Below are positions 7,211-12,105 of a DNA stretch of 12,105 nucleotides, one piece after another (the stretch's first letter is position 1; each line of letters opens with the position of its first letter). A program made the position numbers and the translations under genes. The notes below the pieces were generated by a model. That model was not told the origin of the DNA. It saw only the letters and a list, made by a program, of their open reading frames with translations, and made no database searches. Where the stretch lies: the NCBI GenBank assembly GCA_903881535.1, contig CAIRTT010000288.1, positions 1 to 12,105 on the forward strand, read 5' to 3'. This DNA is from an uncultured Armatimonadota bacterium (GTDB lineage Bacteria > Armatimonadota > Armatimonadia > Armatimonadales > Armatimonadaceae).

Positions 7211-7245
7211 AAACATCCTGCTGATACGTGATCAGCAGGATGTTT
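7211..7245 (-). terminator. Rho-independent terminator after the helicase gene
   Basis: A perfect 15-bp inverted repeat, AAACATCCTGCTGAT and its complement, with a 5-nt loop (CACGT on the minus strand). On the minus strand the second arm ends in GTTTTT followed by CCTTTT. It begins 7 bp after the helicase stop codon. On the plus strand the arm also ends in TTTTT, but there is no plus-strand gene to terminate. Confidence 0.9.
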
Positions 7246-7251
7246 TTGTGA

Positions 7252-9570
7252 TTAGCGCTTAGGACCGAATTTCTTTGGTCCACGTGAGCCGCCGCCGCCT
7301 GGTCCGGGTCCACCGAACTTGCGGAAGCCGCCGCCGCCACCCGCTCCGCCGCCTGGGCGAGGTGGTCGGTCACCAAAGCTTGGCCTTGGACGATCACCAA
7401 AGCTTGGCCTTGCCGGTCGGTCGCCAAAGGATGGTCGCGCTGGGCGATCTCCAAAGCTTGGACGCGGTGGACGATCACCGGCATCACGGCGTGGTCCGCG
7501 GTCATCCCCAAAGGATGGACGTGGAGGCCGATCACCGAAGTCACGGCGTGGTCCGCGGTCATCCCCAAAGGATGGACGTGGAGGCCGGTCACCGAAGTCA
7601 CGGCGTGGTCCGCGATCATCCCCGAAGGATGGACGTGGTGGTCGATCACCGAAGTCACGACGTGGTCCGCGATCATCTCCACCGAACGATGGACGTGGTG
7701 GCCGATCGCCGAAGTCACGGCGTGGTCCGCGGTCATCTCCACCAAACGATGGACGTTGCGGTCGGTCGCCGAAGTCACGACGTGGGCCGCGGTCATCCCC
7801 ACCAAACGATGGACGTTGTGGTCGGTCGCCGAAGTCACGGCGTGGTCCACGGTCATCTCCACCAAACGATGGACGTTGCGGTCGGTCGCCGAAGTCACGA
7901 CGTGGTCCGCGGTCATCCCCACCAAACGATGGACGTTGTGGTCGGTCGCCGAAGTCACGACGTGGTCCGCGGTCATCGCCAAAGGATGGACGTGGAGGTC
8001 GGTCGCCGAAGTCACGGCGTGGTCCGCGGTCATCCCCAAAAGATGGACGTGGAGGTCGGTCGCCGAAGTCACGGCGTGGTCCGCGGTCATCGCCATACGA
8101 TGGACGCGCTGGGCGATCTCCGTAGCTTGGGCGTGGAGGTCGATCACCAAAGTCTTGACGTGGAGGACGGTCACCGAAGTCGCGGCGTGGGCCACGGTCA
8201 TCGAGTTCCGGCGTTGGCAAGCGCAACGGACGTGGAGGACGCACGGTGCCATCCTTAGATGCATCTACATCACGGTCGATTGGCGCGCCGAACTTGTGGG
8301 CAAACCCGAGGTTGTGATCGAGTGCAGGGTTATTTGCATCGTCATCCGGGGTGTCCATCATTTCAGCTGGCGTTTCGTCAACTGGGATTGGCTCATCGAA
8401 GAGTGGTTGCATCTCTTCTTGTTGTTCGCGTGCACGCTTTGGAAAATCGTTTGTGCTGGATGCATGGATTTCCATGCCAAGAACACGTTCGATGCCCTTC
8501 CAGAGCTTACGTTCCAGTGGGGCAACGAAGGAGATAGCGATTCCGCTAACCCCAGCACGCCCGGTGCGTCCGATACGGTGGACATAGTCTTCTTCTACTG
8601 GAGGCAGCTCGAAGTTGATGACGTATGGCAGGTTTGGGATGTCCAAACCACGTGCCGCGACATCGGTTGCTACCAGCAGGCGCACACGGCCATCCCGGAA
8701 TTCCTGGAGGGCAGCTTCGCGCTGATTCTGTGTTCGCTCGCCGTGGATAGCGGTGCTTGAGACGCCATCTTCCTTGAGCTGTTTTGCGAGGCGCTCAGCG
8801 CCGTGGCGTGTGCGGCAGAAAACAATCGCCTGTTCAACAGGTTCGTTCTCGACCAGCCATACGAGGAAGTCGCGCTTTTCTTCCTTCTTAACTCGATAGA
8901 CACGCTGCTCAACGAGGGCACTCGCTGAATTCGCGACGTCGACGGTAATGCGCTCATAGTTCTTGGCAAGCAGCTCATCAGCAAGCTTCTTCACCGGAGC
9001 CGGGTAGGTCGCGGAGAACAAGAGGCGTTGATTGATCTGTGGCAGCCCGGACATGATGTGGCGGATGTCGCCAACAAAGCCCATGTCGAGCATCCGGTCA
9101 GCTTCATCAAGGATGACCTTTGTGACGCCACCGAGGTCGGCATAGCCATGCCCGGCGAGGTCAAGAAGGCGGCCTGGAGTTGCAACGAGGATATCGATGC
9201 CGCTTTTCAGGGCGCGGATTTGCTTGCGCATATCGACGCCACCATAGACAACCAATGAGCGCAGGTGCGTTGTCGAGACAAAGCCAGACATGGCTTTCTC
9301 GACCTGAACTGCGAGCTCACGGGTAGGAGCAAGGATTAGAAGGCGTGGACGAACCCGCCCTGTCGCGACCTGCTCATCGGTCAGCATTTGGATCATCGGC
9401 AGCGCAAAAGCGGCTGTCTTGCCGGTGCCAGTAGGTGCACCAACCATCACATCACGGCCAGCGAGTATACTCGGAATGGCTTGGTCCTGTACCGCAGTCG
9501 GGACTGTATAGCCCGTTTTTTCGGCAGCATCACACATTGGCTTAGTCAAGCCAAGATCAGCAAACGTCAT
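7252..9570 (-). CDS. DEAD-box ATP-dependent RNA helicase (RhlE/CsdA-like) with long RGG-like repeat tail
   Basis: 772 residues from the ATG at 9570. A TTG codon lies directly before it, but GGGGG 8 nt upstream of the ATG fits the ATG better. Positions below count from the ATG. The core (about 1-370) has all motifs in order: F of the Q motif and PTAVQDQAIP near 24-33, APTGTGKT at 45-52 (Walker A), PTRELA at 82-87, TPGR at 131-134, DEAD at 155-158, SAT at 186-188, VFCRTRHGAE at 250-259, ATDVAARGLD at 301-310 and HRIGRTGRAG at 331-340. An acidic linker (about 380-456) follows. The tail from 457 to about 738 holds 12 copies of a 19-20 residue unit such as DDRGPRRDFGDRPPRPSFG, ending in Gly-rich sequence and RGPKKFGPKR. 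It should unwind RNA in ribosome assembly, RNA decay or cold adaptation. The tail is likely disordered and RNA-binding. Terminator directly downstream; structured leader upstream. Confidence 0.96.
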   Translation of the reverse strand: MTFADLGLTKPMCDAAEKTGYTVPTAVQDQAIPSILAGRDVMVGAPTGTGKTAAFALPMIQMLTDEQVATGRVRPRLLILAPTRELAVQVEKAMSGFVSTTHLRSLVVYGGVDMRKQIRALKSGIDILVATPGRLLDLAGHGYADLGGVTKVILDEADRMLDMGFVGDIRHIMSGLPQINQRLLFSATYPAPVKKLADELLAKNYERITVDVANSASALVEQRVYRVKKEEKRDFLVWLVENEPVEQAIVFCRTRHGAERLAKQLKEDGVSSTAIHGERTQNQREAALQEFRDGRVRLLVATDVAARGLDIPNLPYVINFELPPVEEDYVHRIGRTGRAGVSGIAISFVAPLERKLWKGIERVLGMEIHASSTNDFPKRAREQQEEMQPLFDEPIPVDETPAEMMDTPDDDANNPALDHNLGFAHKFGAPIDRDVDASKDGTVRPPRPLRLPTPELDDRGPRRDFGDRPPRQDFGDRPPRPSYGDRPARPSYGDDRGPRRDFGDRPPRPSFGDDRGPRRDFGDRPPRPSFGDDRGPRRDFGDRPQRPSFGGDDRGPRRDFGDRPQRPSFGGDDRGPRRDFGDRPQRPSFGGDDRGPRRDFGDRPQRPSFGGDDRGPRRDFGDRPPRPSFGGDDRGPRRDFGDRPPRPSFGDDRGPRRDFGDRPPRPSFGDDRGPRRDFGDRPPRPSFGDDRGPRRDAGDRPPRPSFGDRPARPSFGDRPARPSFGDRPRPSFGDRPPRPGGGAGGGGGFRKFGGPGPGGGGSRGPKKFGPKR
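7357..8202 (-). repeat. 57/60-bp coding minisatellite in the helicase tail
   Basis: Twelve copies of a unit starting DDRGPRRD(F/A)G. Copies 4 to 7 share RPQRPSFGG (20 residues); copy 8 has RPPRPSFGG; most others have RPPRPSFG (19 residues). Runs of shorter DRPARPSFG-type units flank both ends. DNA copies are nearly identical in blocks, indicating expansion by unequal exchange or slippage with the reading frame kept. It makes long spurious open frames on the plus strand. Confidence 0.93.
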
Positions 9571-9578
9571 CAAGATTT

Positions 9579-9583
9579 CCCCC
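9579..9583 (-). promoter_or_regulatory. Ribosome binding site of the helicase gene
   Basis: GGGGG on the minus strand, 8 nt before ATG at 9570 and only 5 nt before the preceding TTG at 9573. The spacing favours ATG as the start. Confidence 0.55.
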
Positions 9584-9665
9584 GCGCACCCCGGTGAGAC
9601 ATACCAATGCCCTCGATCGGCAATGGTGACAAAAACTGGGCTCCATCAAAAAACACAAGGAGCAT

Positions 9666-9688
9666 GTCCGGACTCACTAACTCCGGAC
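9666..9688 (-). promoter_or_regulatory. Hairpin 2 of the helicase leader
   Basis: Perfect 7-bp inverted repeat, GTCCGGA and TCCGGAC, with a 9-nt loop. There is no immediate U-tract on the minus strand (TTTTTT begins about 12 nt after the stem), so it is a poor terminator but a plausible leader structure. Confidence 0.5.
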
Positions 9689-9695
9689 GACCGGG

Positions 9696-9719
9696 AAGCG
9701 GAAAGAATCGATTCCGCTT
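9696..9719 (-). promoter_or_regulatory. Hairpin 1 of the helicase leader
   Basis: Perfect 8-bp inverted repeat, AAGCGGAA and TTCCGCTT, with an 8-nt loop. It precedes the second hairpin by 7 nt. No U-tract follows on either strand. Confidence 0.5.
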
Positions 9720-10121
9720 AGGCGCAAGGATTACGTTACCACTAGTTGCGGAATTTTGCTATTTATTTAACAATTGGGTCTGTTTTGCAGTTGATTTGCT
9801 TCTACGAATACTTGAACGGCTGGCTCAACACCCAAGCGTCGCAGACAGCACCATCGCATACAGCCGGTGGCCATTCGGTTGAATCTGCTGAGAAAAGAAA
9901 GAAATTCTTCTCTCTCTAGTTATCGAAGAGCTAGTCGAGTCAACACCCAAGCGTCGCAGACAGAACCATCGCATACAGCCGGTGGCCATTCGGTTGAATA
10001 TGCTGAAAAAAGAAAGAAAATCTTCTCTCTCTTGTTGAGTAAGAGCTGCTTAGCTCAACACCCAAGCATCGCAGACAGAACCATCGCATACAGCCGGTGG
10101 CCACTCGGTTGAATCTGCTGA

Positions 10122-10157
10122 GAGAAAAGAAAAAATCTTCTCTCTCGCTAAAGAAGA
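10122..10157 (-). terminator. Weak terminator-like hairpin in array unit 3
   Basis: On the minus strand TCTTCT, a 10-nt loop and AGAAGA are followed by TTTTTTCTTTTCTC. The stem is only 6 bp and AT-rich, so termination may be weak, but several such signals follow one another in the array. Confidence 0.4.
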
Positions 10158-10237
10158 GCTAATCGAGTCAACACCCAAGCGTCGCAGACAGAACCATCGC
10201 ATACAGCCGGTGGTCAATCGGTTGAATCTGCTGACAG

Positions 10238-10278
10238 AAAAAAGAAAGAAAATCTTCTCTCTCTCTCGTTACAGAAGA
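10238..10278 (-). terminator. Weak terminator-like hairpin in array unit 4
   Basis: On the minus strand TCTTCT, a 14-nt loop and AGAAGA are followed by TTTTCTTTCTTTTTTC. It has the same arrangement as in the neighbouring unit. Confidence 0.38.
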
Positions 10279-10409
10279 GCTAATCGACTCAACACCCAAG
10301 CGTTGCAGACAGAACCATCGCATACAGCCGATGGCCATTCGGTTGAATCTGCTGACAGAAAAGAAAGAAGAAAATCTACTTCCCTCTTGTTAAGTAAGAG
10401 CTGTTTAGA

Positions 10410-11495
10410 TTAACACCCAAGCGTTGCAGAAACCGCCATCGCATACAGGCGGTGACCATAGTCATTTGGATGGTTCACGCCATTTCCCGTGATGTCCATA
10501 AACGACTTCTTCGCGACGACGGCCATCCACAACGATGTCACATCGGCGACGGCGACGCCGGTCGTCTCAATCCCGATCAGAGCATCCCGGTACTTTGGAT
10601 ACAGCTCTGGCGCAGCATAAGACCAGTCCGGGTTCCCCGTCATCGTCGCCACAAGGATAAACTCGCAGTCCGGCTTGCTGGCCGAAACGGCACCGATGAT
10701 GTCCTGTGTCAGGCGGGCATATTCTTCGGGAGTACGGCGACCACTCGCATCGTTCATCCCGAAGGCGAGCACAACCAAGTCAGGATTCGAATCGATGACT
10801 TTCGCAACCTGGGTCACTCCCCACCGAACATCCATCCCGCCCACCGAGAAGTTCGTCACCGTGGCTGCAGACCGGTATTTCCGATGCAGTGCATGCGCGA
10901 CCAGCTGTGGATACGGTGGCTGCCACGGCGCCGCCCCCGTCGCACCACTTGCATTTGCCCCGGTCGAGATACTGTCGCCGAGCACCGTCACACGCAGTGG
11001 CTTGCCGATACGGAGCAGCGTCGCGGTTTTTGGGAGACGCCTAAGTTTAGAATCTGGCACAACACCCTGATATGGCCCCGCCGCAACATAATCGACGACG
11101 ACCTGCTGGTCGTGAAAGACATGCCCCTCCGAAAAGTAGAGGTTACGCGTACCATCACGGTGCTGCGTAATCGACATCGGACGCCCCTTCTTCGGGAACC
11201 GCTCGTGGAAGCCGAGATACGGAATCCTGGATGTCGGCGTTAGCAGAATCCGCATCCGGTCCGGGGCAACCACAAAATCGATGCCTTCGGCGAAGACCTT
11301 GGATGTATCTGCCATTTGAAGCTGGTTCACCTCACCAACAGGACGCAGCATCCGGATTTCAGCCGCCGCCCCTTCGGTGTACTCCACAAAGAAGCCACTC
11401 TCAGCGTGGACATCTCGTCCAAACCAAAAAGGGACGACACGCTTCAAGCACTCATTTATTGCCATTTCGGGTGGACGTAGCTGGACGATTGTCAT
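10410..11495 (-). CDS. SGNH/GDSL-family hydrolase
   Basis: 361 residues from ATG at 11495; a frame extension to GTG at 11522 exists, but a strong GAGGAGA site 8 nt before the ATG decides the start. Residues about 1-140 look like an N-terminal beta-sandwich common before SGNH domains of carbohydrate esterases. The catalytic domain spans about 165-361: VTVLGDSISTGA with nucleophile S175 (block I), NFSVGGMD (block II glycine), AFGMNDAS with N248 (block III), and NGVNHPNDYGH near 338-348 with H342 (block V). The usual Asp two residues before that His is not in the standard place, but the GNGxNHPND form is, to my knowledge, common in a subgroup of these enzymes. It likely removes acyl groups from a glycan or related ester. 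No signal peptide is seen. It is 26 bp behind the DUF1501 gene, so probably cotranscribed. The last ~15 codons are repeated in the downstream array. Confidence 0.88.
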   Translation of the reverse strand: MTIVQLRPPEMAINECLKRVVPFWFGRDVHAESGFFVEYTEGAAAEIRMLRPVGEVNQLQMADTSKVFAEGIDFVVAPDRMRILLTPTSRIPYLGFHERFPKKGRPMSITQHRDGTRNLYFSEGHVFHDQQVVVDYVAAGPYQGVVPDSKLRRLPKTATLLRIGKPLRVTVLGDSISTGANASGATGAAPWQPPYPQLVAHALHRKYRSAATVTNFSVGGMDVRWGVTQVAKVIDSNPDLVVLAFGMNDASGRRTPEEYARLTQDIIGAVSASKPDCEFILVATMTGNPDWSYAAPELYPKYRDALIGIETTGVAVADVTSLWMAVVAKKSFMDITGNGVNHPNDYGHRLYAMAVSATLGC

Positions 11496-11503
11496 ACGTT
11501 TTC

Positions 11504-11510
11504 TCTCCTC
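11504..11510 (-). promoter_or_regulatory. Ribosome binding site deciding the SGNH hydrolase start
   Basis: GAGGAGA on the minus strand, 8 nt before ATG at 11495. The alternative GTG at 11522 overlaps the upstream stop codon region and would need a site inside the DUF1501 gene. Confidence 0.75.
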
Positions 11511-11521
11511 AAACACGACCA

Positions 11522-12105
11522 CTACGCCAGCAAATCCTTCACGACATTGCCATAGACATCCGTTAGCCGGTAATCACGCCCGCCAAACCTATACGTCAGC
11601 CGCGTGTGGTCAAGGCCCATCATGTGCAGAATCGTCGCGTGGAGGTCATGCACATGCACGATGTCCTTCTGCGCGTGCCAGCCGTATTCATCCGTGGCGC
11701 CATGGACATAGCCGCGCTTCGCGCCGCCGCCGGCCATCCACATACTAAAGCCAAATGGATGGTGCTCACGGCCATCCCCGCCGCCCTCCGTCGTCGGTGT
11801 CCGGCCAAACGCGCCGCCCCAGCCTCCCAAGGTATCTTCCAGCAATCCCCGCGCCTTGAGGTCTTTGATGAGGCCGGCGATTGGCTTATCGATGCTCGCG
11901 CAGTTGTTCGGCAGCTCTCCGCGCAGCCCCCCGTGCTGGTCCCAAAGCTGGCAGCTCGAACGCTTGCTCGTCGCTGTGTGGTAGACCTGCACAAAGCGCA
12001 CGCCACGCTCCACAAGGCGGCGCGCCATCAGACACTGCTTGCCAAATGTCTCCGTCACGGCCTCATCCAAACCGTACATTTTCTTTGTTTCCGCGGACTC
12101 ACGGC
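11522..12105 (-). CDS. DUF1501 family protein, C-terminal part (5' end outside window)
   Basis: The frame is open from the window edge (RESAETKKMYGLDE) to TAG at 11522, giving 193 visible codons. The first Met in view is internal, because ESAETKKMYGLD matches the usual ESAET(R/K)xxYGLD of the family. Other family marks are FGKQCLMARRLVERGVRFVQVYH, LWDQHGGL, DKPIAGLIKDLKARGLLEDTL, GRTPTTEGG, HHPFGFSMWMAGGGAKRGYVHG, VHVHDLHATILHMMGLDH and LTYRFGGRDYRLTDVYGNVV. These proteins belong to the alkaline-phosphatase/sulfatase-like superfamily and usually carry a Tat signal at the N-terminus (not visible here). They abound in planctomycetes and their relatives; activity is poorly known. One oddity: the normal WGGEFGRTP reads GGWGGAFGRTP, with Ala for the conserved Glu. 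It is followed after 26 bp by the SGNH hydrolase gene. Confidence 0.92.
   Translation of the reverse strand, partial: RESAETKKMYGLDEAVTETFGKQCLMARRLVERGVRFVQVYHTATSKRSSCQLWDQHGGLRGELPNNCASIDKPIAGLIKDLKARGLLEDTLGGWGGAFGRTPTTEGGGDGREHHPFGFSMWMAGGGAKRGYVHGATDEYGWHAQKDIVHVHDLHATILHMMGLDHTRLTYRFGGRDYRLTDVYGNVVKDLLA

Larger units (their letters stand above)
9571..9825 (-). promoter_or_regulatory. Leader and probable promoter region of the helicase gene
   Basis: About 255 bp without a gene between the repeat array and the helicase. The part at about 9735-9800 is AT-rich (TTGTTAAATAAATAGC on the minus strand) and is the likeliest place for a promoter, although no good -35/-10 pair stands out. Between it and the start codon are two perfect hairpins (9666-9688 and 9696-9719). 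If transcription starts in the AT-rich part, the leader would be roughly 150-200 nt. Long structured leaders are known for cold-induced bacterial helicase mRNAs; whether that applies here is inference. Confidence 0.4.
9826..10459 (-). repeat. Tandem array of ~115-bp units derived from the SGNH hydrolase gene 3' end
   Basis: Units begin (plus strand, CAACACCCAAGCG) at 9826, 9941, 10056, 10169, 10290 and, as TAACACCC, at 10411; spacings are 115, 115, 113, 121 and 121 bp. The sixth unit is the end of the SGNH coding sequence. On the minus strand the other units read GHRLYAMVLSATLGC then TGA, against GHRLYAMAVSATLGC then TAA in the gene (one unit has H changed to Q or similar and one has SAML). 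Each unit continues with AGCTCTT, a short hairpin and a pyrimidine/U-rich tract of about 20 nt, then CAGCAGATTCAACCGA. Hairpin pairs vary but pairing is kept: TCTTC(T)/(A)GAAGA in three units, CTCTT/AAGAG in the units at 10029-10045 and 10384-10400. It lies between the SGNH gene and the helicase leader. No gene is seen in it. Confidence 0.9.

Noticed and set aside
7176..8264. 362-codon minus-strand frame rich in His/Val repeats, and long plus-strand frames across the same bases
   Set aside because: They are shadows of the 57/60-bp repeats in the helicase tail, where a period divisible by three keeps all frames open. The helicase frame carries the conserved domain.
9826..10409. Integron cassette recombination sites (attC)
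   Set aside because: RYYYAAC-like (GCTCAAC) and GTTRRRY-like (GTTGAAT) ends occur in some units, but two units break the first motif, the arms do not form an extended hairpin, there are no cassettes between units and no integrase is seen.
9826..10459. CRISPR array
   Set aside because: Units are about 115 bp and similar over nearly the whole length; there are no unique spacers, no short repeat of 24-40 bp and no cas genes.

Overview
Every gene I can support lies on the minus strand, so the window reads biologically from base 12105 down to base 1. The gene content suggests a free-living bacterium of the Planctomycetota, Armatimonadota or Verrucomicrobiota type. The evidence is a DUF1501 protein next to an SGNH hydrolase, a GH29 fucosidase with a C-terminal discoidin-like domain, and a secreted CBM9/DUF5916-type protein. 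I infer this from family distribution and cannot settle the phylum. Coding DNA is moderately GC-rich; the intergenic repeats are visibly richer in A/T. I see no tRNA, rRNA, CRISPR array, transposase or integrase.

Layout in transcription order. (1) 12105-11522: C-terminal part of a DUF1501 protein. (2) 11495-10410: SGNH/GDSL hydrolase, 26 bp behind it. (3) 10459-9826: an array of about six units with spacing 113-121 bp. The first unit is the 3' end of the SGNH gene itself; each later unit repeats the last ~15 codons, the stop and a downstream weak hairpin with a U-rich tract. (4) 9825-9571: AT-rich leader with two perfect hairpins. (5) 9570-7252: DEAD-box RNA helicase with a long Arg/Gly/Asp/Pro repeat tail encoded by a 57/60-bp minisatellite, then a strong terminator at 7245-7211. 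(6) 7169-6717: unrecognised 150-aa protein. (7) 6691-6338: a 165-bp tandem repeat (two full copies and a 24-bp partial). (8) 6315-4918: GH29 alpha-L-fucosidase, overlapping by 8 bp (9) a TetR-family regulator, 4925-4329. (10) A 97-bp gap with a TetR-type palindrome. (11) Four genes with chained overlaps: serine beta-lactamase/esterase-like protein (4231-3056), epoxide-hydrolase-like alpha/beta hydrolase (3059-2133), acyltransferase-3 membrane protein with an ankyrin domain inserted in the middle (2143-413), and a secreted CBM9/DUF5916-like protein (423 to beyond base 1).

How it may work together: the last four genes look like one translationally coupled operon. The TetR protein encoded just upstream probably controls it through the palindrome 20 bp before the first start codon. 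Two hydrolases, a membrane acyltransferase and a secreted carbohydrate-binding-type protein suggest processing or modification of an ester- or epoxide-containing compound or surface glycan; the substrate cannot be read from the sequence. The most unusual items are the ankyrin/acyltransferase fusion and the tandem array grown from a gene's own 3' end.
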